NCBI GenBank assembly: GCA_039029535.1
Contig: JBCCFW010000012.1
Coordinates: forward strand, 1-64,000
Source: JBCCFW01 sp039029535
Lineage (GTDB): Bacteria > Acidobacteriota > JBCCFW01
DNA: 64,000 bases
Reading direction: 5' to 3'
Both the position numbers and the translations under genes were made by a program. The stretch's first letter is position 1. Each line of letters starts with the position of its first letter. Below the pieces are notes generated by a model, which saw only the letters and a program-made list of their open reading frames with translations, made no database searches and had not been told where the DNA came from. This document shows, piece after piece, positions 22,299 to 33,900 of the stretch.

Positions 22299-24494
22299 AT
22301 GACGACCGAGCCGACCGAAGGTCACCTGGCGGCCCTGAACTACATCGAACGCGGATGGCGCGTGGTGCCCCTTCGCAGTGGTCAGAAGAGGCCGTCCGGG
22401 AGTCAGGGCCGGTGGGGGAGAGACTTCAGCCACGCACTCGCGTCGGCGGAGTCCGTGAGGGATTGGTGGTCCCGAGAACCAGGCGCTGGTGTTGGGATCG
22501 TCACCGGGAAGGGACTCGTCGTCCTCGACGTTGATCCCCGCCACGGAGGCAACGCCGCGCTCGCGGCGCTCGAGGGCGCCAATGGCCGGCTCCCGGACAC
22601 GCTCCGGGTCCGCACCGGTAGCGGCGGCTGGCATCTCTACTTCGCCTGTGTTGGTCATGAGGTCCGCAACTCAGCCAACCGAGTCGGAGAGGGGCTCGAC
22701 GTGCGAGGACTCGGTGGCTACGTGGTGGCGCCCCCGTCCACGCACCCCGAGACGGGCGAGCAGTACCGCTGGGATGGCGAGCACGAGATCGCCACCCTGC
22801 CCGAGTGGCTACGTGCTCGGATGACGCGCCTGAAGAAGGAGAGCAAGGCAGCCAGAGCGAGAGTCGACAGCAAGGGGCTCGTCCAAGAGGGCAAGAGGAA
22901 CGACTGGTTGACTCGAAGGGCTGGCGGGCTACGCCGGAGCGGTCTTGGCTCGGAGGAGCTTCGTGATGCCTTGTCGAGACTGAACCAAGAGCAGTGCCGG
23001 CCACCCTTGCCTGACGGGGAGATCAACGGGATCTTGCGAAGTGCAGAACGCTGGCCCGTGGGATCGAGCACGGACGATGTCGAGATCCTGAACGACATCG
23101 CCAATGGTGCCCGTCTCGTCGAGGAGCACTCTCGGCAGATTCGCCACACGAGTGCTTCAGGCTGGCTGGTCTGGGACGGGATGCGTTGGCGCAAGGATGA
23201 GTTGGGCGAAACGATGGAGCTCGCCAAGGAGACTGCGGCTGGCATCCGGGCGGAGGTGCAGGCGATCTTGGGGCGGATGCCAGACGAGAAACGAGCCAGA
23301 GCGTGGCGACATCACGGCAGGTACACGCAGATGATTCCTGGAATGCGGGGCATGCTGACGGTGGCTTCGACCGACCCCGCGATCACCCGTCGACAGGAGG
23401 ACTTCGATCGTCATCCGCTCCTGTTCAACGTCAACAATGGCACGCTGGATCTCGAGACTGGCCAGTTGCGACCGCATGGCCGAGCGGACCTGCTCACCAA
23501 GCTCGCGCCGATTGACTACGACCCCCAGGCCGAGGCGCCGACTTGGAGCGCGTTCTTGTACCGGATCATGGGGGGCGACGCCGAGATGGTCAGCTTCCTG
23601 CAGCGAGCGGTGGGGGCTTCTCTCGCTGGCGTGGTCCGTGAGCATGCCTTGCTCTTCTGCTTCGGTGACGGCGCGAACGGCAAGAGCACGTTCCTGGAGA
23701 CTATCCGCTTCGTTCTCGGCGAGTACGCCCTCCAAGCCGACTTCAACCTGTTCCTCCGCAAGGGTCAGGTGGGCTCTGGTCCCACGCCGGAGTTGGCTCG
23801 ACTCGTCGGTGCACGATTCCTCGCTTCCACCGAGGTGGGAGAGGGACGCCAGCTTGCTGAGGAGGTCGTCAAGCAACTCACCGGGGGGGACACGATCATG
23901 GCCTCCCACAAGTACGGCCACCCTTTCGAGTTCAAGCCTGAGTTCACCTTGTGGCTGGCGGCCAACCACAAGCCCCGGGTCCGGGGAAGCGACCTCGGGA
24001 TCTGGAGGCGAATCAGGCTGGTCCCGTTCGAGGTGACCATCCCGGAGGAGGAGCGGGATCCCGACCTGCCTGGCAAGCTCCAGGCCGAGGCCTCCGGGAT
24101 CCTGGCCTGGGCGGTCCAGGGCTGCCTCGAGTGGTTGCGGCAGGGACTGGAGGCACCCTCGAAGGTCCTACAGGCCACCGAAGGCTACCGGTCCGAGTCC
24201 GACGTCTTCGGCAAGTTCCTGGAGGAATGCTGCGTGGCGGATGCCCGCAACTCTTCGCTCAGGTCGCGAGCGGCGGACCTCTTGACGGCCTGGAAGGACT
24301 GGAGCGGTGAGCCGTTGAGTGGTCGTCAGCTCGCCGAGCTCTTGAGAGAGCGGGGCTTCGAGCGACGCCGGAGCGGCGGGAGCTGGTGGTTGGGAATCGG
24401 CCTGAAGGTCGACCCAGCCAGGGAGACCGATGGACAGGTTGGACAGGTGGACAGCAATTCCAAGAGAGTCCGATCGCGGGCGGGCGCAGGATGA
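22299..24494 (+). CDS. bifunctional primase-polymerase / SF3 helicase replication protein
   Basis: A 731-residue product from ATG 22299 (CAGGA 7 nt upstream; the ATG at 22272 has a poorer site). Residues ~5-190 form a PrimPol domain of the prim-pol/AEP type: catalytic acidic pair in LVVLDVDPRHGG (Asp77, Asp79) and the GSGGWHLYF motif with His122. The C-terminal half is a D5/P4-type superfamily 3 helicase with Walker A GDGANGKST (about 456-464), then TLWLAANHKP and GIWRRIRLVPFEV. Such proteins start replication of phage satellites, plasmids and integrative elements by priming and unwinding at an origin. It lies directly upstream of the recombinase, so the pair probably replicates and moves the element. 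No origin was recognised. Confidence 0.92.
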   Translation: MTTEPTEGHLAALNYIERGWRVVPLRSGQKRPSGSQGRWGRDFSHALASAESVRDWWSREPGAGVGIVTGKGLVVLDVDPRHGGNAALAALEGANGRLPDTLRVRTGSGGWHLYFACVGHEVRNSANRVGEGLDVRGLGGYVVAPPSTHPETGEQYRWDGEHEIATLPEWLRARMTRLKKESKAARARVDSKGLVQEGKRNDWLTRRAGGLRRSGLGSEELRDALSRLNQEQCRPPLPDGEINGILRSAERWPVGSSTDDVEILNDIANGARLVEEHSRQIRHTSASGWLVWDGMRWRKDELGETMELAKETAAGIRAEVQAILGRMPDEKRARAWRHHGRYTQMIPGMRGMLTVASTDPAITRRQEDFDRHPLLFNVNNGTLDLETGQLRPHGRADLLTKLAPIDYDPQAEAPTWSAFLYRIMGGDAEMVSFLQRAVGASLAGVVREHALLFCFGDGANGKSTFLETIRFVLGEYALQADFNLFLRKGQVGSGPTPELARLVGARFLASTEVGEGRQLAEEVVKQLTGGDTIMASHKYGHPFEFKPEFTLWLAANHKPRVRGSDLGIWRRIRLVPFEVTIPEEERDPDLPGKLQAEASGILAWAVQGCLEWLRQGLEAPSKVLQATEGYRSESDVFGKFLEECCVADARNSSLRSRAADLLTAWKDWSGEPLSGRQLAELLRERGFERRRSGGSWWLGIGLKVDPARETDGQVGQVDSNSKRVRSRAGAG

Positions 24495-24642
24495 GGAGTT
24501 TCGCGAGTCGGCCGTCCGACCTGTCCAAGTGTCCATTGCAACTCGAACGGACCAGTAGTGCCGGAGTCGCGGCAGACGTGCAACCTTGCGGTGAGCGCAT
24601 CGAATACCTAAACGACCGGCACCCATCGACTCAGGAGGCAAC

Positions 24643-24664
<22 letters not shown>
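24491..24664 (+). CDS. possible small protein between PrimPol and recombinase
   Basis: ATG 24491 overlaps the PrimPol stop (ATGA) and opens 57 codons that overlap the recombinase start by 22 nt. Two Cys (SKCPLQLER and VQPCGER) are present, but no HTH or other family motif is clear. Position would suit an excisionase-type accessory factor. It could equally be a chance frame. Confidence 0.3.
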
Positions 24665-26292
<1,628 letters not shown>

Positions 26293-26340
26293 ACGACCAG
26301 CTTGGGGAAGGTGCGTCTCCTCATCAATTAGAACGAAAAG

Positions 26341-26350
26341 CGAACGTTCG
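26341..26350. promoter_or_regulatory. perfect palindrome CGAACGTTCG upstream of the transporter operon
   Basis: The 10-bp palindrome lies 157 bp before the first gene of the ABC/RND operon, in a slightly AT-rich patch. It is a candidate operator. It lacks the 4-nt centre of a Gram-positive-type LexA box, so SOS control is not supported. Confidence 0.3.
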
Positions 26351-26507
26351 TGGTTCCCAATCCGCGAACCGGGCATCACCGTCTGCCGAGTAGGATGGCC
26401 GGCTCGATCAGACCCCGTCCTCCGGATGCGGAAGTTCATGAACCCGCTCGGATTCGACCCGTAGGACGCCGCAACCGAACGACTGTCACGCCCTGGGGGC
26501 TCACCGC

Positions 26508-27413
26508 ATGCGCATCGAGATCCGTGGTCTGAATCAGGTCTATCCCGGAGGGTTCCAGGCCCTCCACGACGTCGAGCTCGCCGTCGACCGGGGGCTCACC
26601 GGCCTCCTGGGCCCGAACGGCGCCGGCAAGACCACCCTCATGAACGTGGTCGCCACGCTCCTGGAGCCCACCCAGGGCCAGGTCCTCGTCGACGGGCAGC
26701 CGCTCGGCGAAGACCGCAACCAGATCCGCGCCCGCCTCGGCTACCTCCCGCAGGACTGGGGCGCCCCCCGCTCCGCCCGCTGCTCCGAGGTCCTCGACCT
26801 CATGCTCAACCTCCGCGGCGTGAAGGCGAAGAGCGACCGCCGCGAGGCCATCAAGCAGGCCCTCGAGTGGGTGAACCTCGCCGACCTGGGCAAGCGCAAG
26901 GTCAAGACCCTCTCCGGTGGTCAGCTCCGTCGCCTCGGCGTCGCCCAGGCCCTCGTCGGCGACCCCGAGCTCATCATCCTCGACGAGCCCACCGTCGGCA
27001 TGGACCCTGACGAGCGCGTGCAGTTCCGACGTCTCCTCTCCCAGCTCGGCACCGAGCGCACGATCATCCTCTCCACCCACGTCGTGCCCGACATCGGCAG
27101 TAGCTGCGAGCAGGTCGTCGTCCTCGACCAGGGCCGCCGCGCCTTCCAGGGGCGACCCGAAGAGTTCGTGAAGAAGGCCGACGGCAAGGTCTTCGAGTGT
27201 CTCCTTCCCTCCGGTGACGAGTCCCAGCTTCCCGCTGGGCTCACCGTCGTGTCCCACCAGCCCAGCGCCGACGGCACGATCTACCGCCTGGTCGGTGAGC
27301 CCGCTCCCGACCACGGCCTCGAGCTGACACCCGTCGAGCCCGGACTCGAAGAGGCCTACCTCTGCCAGGTCGGCCAAGCCGCCTTCGACGAGCTCGCCGC
27401 GTCGGCGGCCTGA
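26508..27413 (+). CDS. ABC transporter ATP-binding protein
   Basis: A 301-residue product from ATG 26508. All ABC ATPase motifs are present: Walker A GPNGAGKTT (35-43), signature LSGGQ (135-139), Walker B LIILDEP with Asp159-Glu160, and the switch His in ILSTHVV. A ~90-residue C-terminal extension follows, as in ATPases that pair with ABC-2 type permeases. It heads the operon, 11 bp before the first permease gene, and probably powers the permeases encoded at 27425 and 30949. Its closest relative in the window is the ATPase domain at the end of the RND fusion (both have the LSTHVVxDIGSSC motif). Confidence 0.93.
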   Translation: MRIEIRGLNQVYPGGFQALHDVELAVDRGLTGLLGPNGAGKTTLMNVVATLLEPTQGQVLVDGQPLGEDRNQIRARLGYLPQDWGAPRSARCSEVLDLMLNLRGVKAKSDRREAIKQALEWVNLADLGKRKVKTLSGGQLRRLGVAQALVGDPELIILDEPTVGMDPDERVQFRRLLSQLGTERTIILSTHVVPDIGSSCEQVVVLDQGRRAFQGRPEEFVKKADGKVFECLLPSGDESQLPAGLTVVSHQPSADGTIYRLVGEPAPDHGLELTPVEPGLEEAYLCQVGQAAFDELAASAA

Positions 27414-27424
27414 GGACGCGCGAC

Positions 27425-28291
27425 ATGAAGCACGTCCTCTCCATCGCCGCCTTCGAGGCGCGACTGACCCTCCGGATGATCCGCGTGTGGGTGCTCGGCA
27501 TCATCGCGCTGCTGAGCGGGATCGGCACGCTCGGCTACTACGTCTTCATCCACCGGGTCTTCTCCGGCTTCACCGGGCCGGCCAGTTACATCGTCCGTGA
27601 GTTCGGCCTGATCTACTCCGGGCTGATGGGCGCCCTCATGCTCGGCCTGTTCGCGATGTTCTTCGTCTTCGACTGGCGACATCGCGATCGCACGAGCCGC
27701 TTCACCGTCACTTACGACGGGAGCGAGGTCACCCCGCTCGCCCTCGCCTGGGGGAAGTTCCTCGGCTTGACCGCGCCGATCTTCGGCTTCTTCCTCCTGC
27801 TGATCCCCTTCCAGATCATCGCGTCACTCATCGCCGACCTGCGGCTTCCCTTGTCGGCCTACCTGATGGGTGACTGGTGGCTCGGCCTGATGGCTGCCTT
27901 GCCGCTTCCGGCCATGGCCTTCGGCATCGCCGCCGCGCTCCGCAGCCGTGCTCTGGCGATCATCGTCCCCATCGTGTGGTTTGCCGGGATCCTCTCCCTG
28001 GCCTTCTGGGCTCAGGTCCCCGAGTGGGTGATCGCCATGCTTGGCGGCTTGACCGAGATCCCCATCTACTCGGAGTTCGTCGGCTATCAGGTCGATCCGA
28101 TCTTCTGGCTCCAGCGGGTCTCCATCATCGCGCAGGTCGTCGCCTTCGTGAGCCTCGGCGCCCTCGGCTCCTGGGCGCCCGCCCGCCATGCCGCCGCCCG
28201 TGCTCGCACCCGCCTGCTCGTGCTCGGCAGCTTCCTGGTCTTGATCCTGAGCTTCGCTGCCAGTGCCTTCCTCTACCTCCGCGGCGTGTAG
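27425..28291 (+). CDS. ABC-2 type permease, N-terminal half of a permease/M1-like protein split by an in-frame TAG
   Basis: A 288-residue product from ATG 27425 with about six membrane helices (IRVWVLGIIALLSGIGTLGY, LMGALMLGLFAMFFVFDWRH, LPLPAMAFGIAAALRSRAL, LLVLGSFLVLILSFAASAFL). It ends at TAG 28289-28291, immediately after the last helix. The next gene continues in the same frame, and the paralogue at 30949 carries both halves in one chain. The helix pattern and the IRVWVLG start are shared with the paralogue, so this is the membrane domain of the same family. It may work as a stand-alone permease, or the TAG may be read through. Confidence 0.85.
   Translation: MKHVLSIAAFEARLTLRMIRVWVLGIIALLSGIGTLGYYVFIHRVFSGFTGPASYIVREFGLIYSGLMGALMLGLFAMFFVFDWRHRDRTSRFTVTYDGSEVTPLALAWGKFLGLTAPIFGFFLLLIPFQIIASLIADLRLPLSAYLMGDWWLGLMAALPLPAMAFGIAAALRSRALAIIVPIVWFAGILSLAFWAQVPEWVIAMLGGLTEIPIYSEFVGYQVDPIFWLQRVSIIAQVVAFVSLGALGSWAPARHAAARARTRLLVLGSFLVLILSFAASAFLYLRGV
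28289..28291 (+). other. in-frame TAG at the junction of the permease and M1-like domains
   Basis: The codons after TAG (Ala-Ala-Glu-Ala-Val-Val-Thr-Ala-Glu) align with the paralogue's REAVVAAE in the same frame, and frame 27425-30952 has no other stop. The single amber codon is therefore all that separates the two halves. Confidence 0.85.
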
Positions 28292-28306
28292 GCCGCCGAG
28301 GCCGTC

Positions 28307-30952
28307 GTGACCGCCGAGTCGGTCGTGGCCGGTGCCGAGGAGCCCCGCGTCATCGAGCGTGAGCTCGAAGCCTGGCTCGAGGACGACGCCACGCTGCGCG
28401 GTCAGGCCCGTCTCCGCGTGAAGAACGACACGATGGCTCCCTTGAGCGAGCTGAGCCTCCGCCTCAACATGGGGCTCGAGGTCAGCGAGCTGCGTGTCGA
28501 CGGTCAAGCCGTCACGCCGACGCGTGACCAGACCGTCCTCCGCTTCAACCCGCCGAGTCCTCTCCCGTCCGGGGCCGAGGCCGAGCTCGAGCTGTCTTAC
28601 CAGGGCAACGTCGAGGTTCTCGCCGCCGGCGCCGACACGGTCCTGTCCACCGTCGAGATGAAGGCTCAGGACCGGGGTAACCGACGCTTCATCGGCACGA
28701 TCCCGAGCTTCCATGAGAAGGGCTCGGTCGTGCTGCCGCTCGACTCTGCGTGGTACCCGCAGGTGGGCATGCGCTTCGGTCACGAGTTCCCGAGCCACTG
28801 GGCGCAGGACCTCGCGCCGGGACGGCTCACCGTCCACCTGCCCGACGGTTGGAAGGCCGCTTCGGTCGGACGCCGTGAGTCGAACGGTGACGGCTTCGTC
28901 TTCACCGTCGATGAGCCGACCCCCGGGCACGCCCTGGTGGCCGGTCCCTACGACGAGATCGAGACCGAGGTCGCCGGCCTGACGCTGCGCCTGCTCCATC
29001 ACCCGAAGCACGGCCGGAACATGGAGTACTTCGCGTCCACCTGGCCCCTGCTCGAAGCCTCCATCGAGGAGCGGCTCGACGAGATCGAAGCCACCACTGG
29101 CCTGCAGCCCGCCTGGCCCGAGCTCACCGCCGTCGAGGTGCCGCAGCAGTTCGCGGCCTACGAGGGTGACTGGCGTGCTCGCAACCGCATGGCGGCTCCT
29201 GGGCTCGTCATGATGCGCGAGGGTGGCCTGTTCCTCTCACACTTCGACTTCGCCCAGCAGGTCAACCCCGACTCGGGCAAGGCGAGCAGTGAAGGTGGCA
29301 ACGTCAGGATCACCATCGGGAATCAGCCCGATGAGGATGCTGACGAGGGCGTGCGGTTCGGCGCGAGCGTCGGTGACGACGAGCCGAGCAGTGATGAAGA
29401 CAGCGCTGATGCCTCCGCCGATGGCGAGGCTGAAGCCGGGGTTGCTGAGGCCGATGCTGATGTCGATGCTGACGCTGAGGAGTCCGAAGCCTCCGAGGAA
29501 CACCTGAAGCAGGCCGCCTTGCTGCGCTTCCTCCGCACCGACTGGCTCGGCGGCGACGTCGAGCGACTCGCGTTCACCAGCGTCTATGACCATCGAGTTC
29601 GAGCCGAAGACGAGGCGGCCCCGCTGCTGTCGGTCGCCCTCTCACAGGTGTTGTTCGAGATGGCGCACGGTCGGCCGTCGTTCGACCACCCGGCCTCGAT
29701 GGGCATCCTCAACGACCCTGCCTTCGCTCAGGTCATCACCGCGATGATCGAGGGCAAGGACGTCATCGAGCCCCTGCTGCGCGGCGTCGTCGACTTCGAC
29801 GTCGTCCACGAGCAGATCCGCTCGACCGCCCTGTCCGAGCTCGACCCGACCGACCTCGGCCTGGACTACCTCGGCGTGCTGCACGTGAAGGGACGTCAGC
29901 CCTTCAACGCCCTGCGCGCTCGGCTCGGTCGTGAGCGCTTCAAGCAGGTGGTCGACCGCTGCATCCTCGACGCCGAGGACGGCCTTCTCACCTGGCGTGA
30001 GTTCGAGGACGCGACGCTCGCCTCGACCCCCGACGAGCTGAAGACCGAGGTCACCGAGCTCCTCGGCGGCTGGCTGAGCGAGACCGACCTGCCCGGCTTC
30101 ATCGTGTCGAGCGTGCGGACCCAGCGTCTGCCCGGTGAGGACGAGCGCTGGCAGCTCCTGGCGCGCGTGAGCAACCGCGGCCAGGCCGCCGGCGTCGCCG
30201 AGCTCTTCGCCGGTCGTGGCCCCGACGCACCCAGCCGGGTCTTCCGACTCGAGAAGGGCGCCGAGGTCGAGATCGGCATGGTCTTGCCCGAGCGACCCCG
30301 TGGCTGGAGGCTCGAGCCCTTCCTCGCGCTCAACCGACACGCGCCGTCGGGCGACGCTCGTCTCGTCAAGAATGAGGCGACCGACCCGGCGTTCGAAGGG
30401 GAGCGGCCGCCCACCGACTCGCTCCGTGAGCTGCGCTTCGAGGTCGACGACCAGGATGACGGCTTCGTCGTCACGCTCGAGGACGGCCGGGAGGTCACCA
30501 CGAGCCAGCGCGACGACGAGGGCGAGAACCTCCTCGACGACTGGCCGGGCTTCCGGCAGCCCAAGGAGTGGGCGCGCTGGCGACCGCAGAGCGGTGGCTG
30601 GTTCAAGCCCTACGGTCTCTTCGACATCACCGCGGTCGTTCGTCGCGGCGATGAAGAGTCGGCGCATCCGGCTCGCTGGTCGACGCCGCTGGAGGCGGGC
30701 CGGTATCAGGTCGAGGTGCACCTGCCCAAGCGGGGCAAGGGCATGTCCGCTCAGCTCGCGGAGGAGATGAAGTACCGCATCGGTCACGCCTCCGGTGAGC
30801 AGGAGCTGGGTCTCGAGATGGACGCCGTGAGCAACGGTTGGAACGACCTCGGTCGTTTCGACTTCGATGGCGAAGCGAGAGTCTGGCTCCTGGATGGGGT
30901 CGAAGGGCTCATCATCGCGGACGCGGTCCGCTTCACGAAGGAGAGCTCATGA
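28307..30952 (+). CDS. M1-peptidase-like periplasmic domain protein (probably inactive), second half of the split permease fusion
   Basis: Annotated from GTG 28307, the first plausible start after the TAG; no good ribosome site is seen, so it may be made only by re-initiation or readthrough. The ~881 residues align along their length with the C-terminal part of the 30949 gene. The first ~300 residues resemble the beta-rich N-terminal domain of M1 aminopeptidases (VKNDTMAPLSELSLRLNMGL). The gluzincin-like region lacks any HExxH, so zinc peptidase activity is unlikely. An acidic, low-complexity insert (about 345-395, rich in Asp, Glu and Ala) is absent from the paralogue. The C-terminal ~250 residues look beta-rich. 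ATGA overlap couples it to the next gene. Confidence 0.8.
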   Translation: MTAESVVAGAEEPRVIERELEAWLEDDATLRGQARLRVKNDTMAPLSELSLRLNMGLEVSELRVDGQAVTPTRDQTVLRFNPPSPLPSGAEAELELSYQGNVEVLAAGADTVLSTVEMKAQDRGNRRFIGTIPSFHEKGSVVLPLDSAWYPQVGMRFGHEFPSHWAQDLAPGRLTVHLPDGWKAASVGRRESNGDGFVFTVDEPTPGHALVAGPYDEIETEVAGLTLRLLHHPKHGRNMEYFASTWPLLEASIEERLDEIEATTGLQPAWPELTAVEVPQQFAAYEGDWRARNRMAAPGLVMMREGGLFLSHFDFAQQVNPDSGKASSEGGNVRITIGNQPDEDADEGVRFGASVGDDEPSSDEDSADASADGEAEAGVAEADADVDADAEESEASEEHLKQAALLRFLRTDWLGGDVERLAFTSVYDHRVRAEDEAAPLLSVALSQVLFEMAHGRPSFDHPASMGILNDPAFAQVITAMIEGKDVIEPLLRGVVDFDVVHEQIRSTALSELDPTDLGLDYLGVLHVKGRQPFNALRARLGRERFKQVVDRCILDAEDGLLTWREFEDATLASTPDELKTEVTELLGGWLSETDLPGFIVSSVRTQRLPGEDERWQLLARVSNRGQAAGVAELFAGRGPDAPSRVFRLEKGAEVEIGMVLPERPRGWRLEPFLALNRHAPSGDARLVKNEATDPAFEGERPPTDSLRELRFEVDDQDDGFVVTLEDGREVTTSQRDDEGENLLDDWPGFRQPKEWARWRPQSGGWFKPYGLFDITAVVRRGDEESAHPARWSTPLEAGRYQVEVHLPKRGKGMSAQLAEEMKYRIGHASGEQELGLEMDAVSNGWNDLGRFDFDGEARVWLLDGVEGLIIADAVRFTKESS

Positions 30953-33900
30953 ACATCCGCAACGTGCTGACGGTGGCCGGCTTCGAGAGTCGGCTGGTCC
31001 GACGTCAAATCCGCGTCTGGGTGCTGGGACTCGTCGTCCTTCTCGCCGCCGCGATCGGCGTGGCCCAGACCGCCTGGATCTGGTTCATGGGCAGTGGTTG
31101 GTCGGGCTCCTTCGCGACCATGACGCCCGACATGATCATCTTCAGGGGCGTTGTCTTCGGTGCGCTGTCGACCGCGGTCCTCGGTGTCTTCTTCGCCTTC
31201 GACTGGCGCCACCGCGACGTCACCGCGCGCTTCTCTCAGACCTACGACCACTCGGTGACTCAGCTCGAGTACTGCTGGGGCAAGTTTCTCGCGACCTTGC
31301 GGGCGTTGCTCTGGCCCTACGTGATCTGCCTGATCGCCACCATCGTGACCATGGTCGCACTCGGTGCCTCGGGCCCCTGGCAGGTCTACGTCTACAGCTA
31401 CTTCTTCATCGCGCCCATCCTCGGCCTGATCCCGATCGCCATCACCTTCGGCCTGGCGGGGCTCACCGGCAACCGCGCGGTGGCCATCCTCGGTGGTCTC
31501 GCTTGGTGCGTGGTGACCTGGGCCTGCATGGGGATCTTCAACGGGCTCGACATCGACATCCCCGAGCCCGTCGCGCTGGTCCTCTCGGGCGGTGCCGTCG
31601 GCACCGGTCTGCCGCTGTACTCCGCCTTCGTCGGCTACGATTTCAGCCTGCTCGACTGGGGTCAGATCCTCAGCGCCGTCGGACTCGTGTTGTTCATGGT
31701 CTGCCTGGCAGCCTGGGGACGCTTTGCTCCCGGCGCGAGCCCCGCCAGTGGTCGGAACCGACTCTTCGCCACCGTGGGCTCGCTCGCGATCTACCTCATC
31801 GGCGTGAGCGTCCTGCTGCTCGAGTACCGCCGTGGCACGACGCAGCGCGAGGCGGTGGTCGCCGCCGAGACGAAGGCGCTCGACGCGTCGGTGCCCTCGG
31901 TGCTGAACCGTGACGTCGAGCTCGACCTCACTGAGACCGGCTCGCTGTCGGGCACGGCCCGGCTCCGTCTCCGCAACGACGAGTCGACCGCGATGGACCG
32001 CCTGGTCTTCCGGCTCAACCACGGGCTGGAAGTCTCCGGCGTCACCGCCGACGGTCAGTCCTTGTCGCACGAGCAGGACTGGTCGGTGTTGACGGTCACG
32101 CCGTCCACGCCGCTACAAACCGGTGACGAGCTCGAGCTCGAGTTCACCTACGCCGGGGGCATCGAGAAGGAGTCCGTCGACGCCGAGACTGAGCTGGCCC
32201 TGCGGGGGATCAGCACCGGCGAGCGGCAGGTGCGTCGCTTCTTCGGCGTGAACCCGACCTTCCTGCGCGGCTCGGTGGTCGTCCTCGGTCTCGACGCCGG
32301 CTTCCACCCCGAGCCCGACTTCATGTTCGGTCACGAGCCGCCTTCGCGACCCTTCCGCCGACTCGCTCCGGGCCGGCTCAGCCTGAAGCTTCCCGAAGGA
32401 TGGACCGCGGCCTCGGCCGGAGCCCACACCGTGGAGGCCGACGGCTCGCATCTCTTCGTCGCCGAGCACCCGATTCCCGGCTTCTCGGTGAACGCAGGTC
32501 CTTACCTCGAACGCAACGCTCGGGTGAAGGACATCGACCTGCGCTTCCTGTTCCATCCCGATCACGAGGAGCAGGTCGCGTTCTTCGACGAGGCGGGCGA
32601 GAAGTTGCTCGAGACGATCGAGGAGCGCTTCGACGAGGCCGAGGCTCAAACCGGCCTGTCCTACCCGCTGCCCGTGCTCTCCGTCGTCGAGGTGCCGCAG
32701 ACGCTCGCGAGCTTCTCGGCGAGCTGGGACGCACCGAACCGGCTGGGGGCGCCCGGCGTGGTCATGCTGAAAGAAGGAGGCTTCTTCCAGGCGAACTTCG
32801 AGTTCCCTCTCAAGACGCTGCGTGACAATCACGAGGAGAGCACCGGTGCAGGTGACGATGCCGCTGAGTTCGACGTCGCGCAGACCAAGGCCGACCTCGC
32901 CCAGCGTTTCATGAGCACCGACTGGACGGGCGGCAACCTCGAGCGCCTGGCCTACAAGACCTGCTTCGACTTCCAGGCCCAGGCCGTGGGTGAGGCGGTT
33001 CCCGTGGCCGGTCTCGCACTGTCCTCACAGCTCGCCGAGAACGCCATCAAGATGCCGGTCATCGACAGCCCGGAGACCGCGCGGATCTACCAGAAGGGGG
33101 GAGAGGTCTTCCAGCGCCTCGGTCGCGCCATGTCCCGTGGTCAGACGAACCGCATCCCCGACATCGTCATGAACGCGCTGGTCGATGAAGACAAGGTCTA
33201 CCAGACCATGTTGACCAAGCCGCTGGAGCAGCTCGACCCGCGAGACGATCAGTCGACCTACCTGGGCGTGCTCTACCGCAAGGGCCGTCTTCCATGGACC
33301 TCGCTGCGGGAAACTCTCGGACGTCAGAACTTCGCTGCCTGCATGCGGACCCTGGTCGACGACGCTCGTGAGCGGGGCGGCCAGTTCGAGTGGGACGACG
33401 TCCGTCGAGAGCTGCTCGCCGTGGCGAAGGAAGAAGACAAGAAGGGCCTGGTCGGTCTCCTCGACAATTGGAGCACCGGCACGGGCCTGCCCGGCTATGT
33501 CGTCAACAACGTCCGGCTCCATCGGCTGGCCGGCGAGGACGAGCGCTACCAGTTCACCGCCAACGTCGCCAACAGGGGGGACGTGGCGGGCTCGACGGTC
33601 GTGCGGGTGCGGACCTTCGACGGGGGGCTTCAGGGGGGCTCGGTGACCCTTCACCTCGAGGCGGGGGAGGAGGTCGAGGTCGGCCTGCTGACCGACTACC
33701 AGCCGACGAGCTGGAACCTCGCGACCTTCCTCTCGCTCAACCGACAGGCTCCGAGCGGCGAGCTCATCCTCGAAGAGGACGAGCTCTCGGGCGACGGATT
33801 CCAGGGACAACGCCCGGCTACCAACGAGTCGAAGCTGCTCGTCGTCGTGGACAACCTCGACGAGGGCTTCACCCTGACTCACGAGGGTCAATCCATCCCC

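Noticed and set aside
26341..26350. CGAACGTTCG considered as a LexA box
   Set aside because: The Gram-positive-type box needs a 4-nt centre between CGAAC and GTTCG, absent here.
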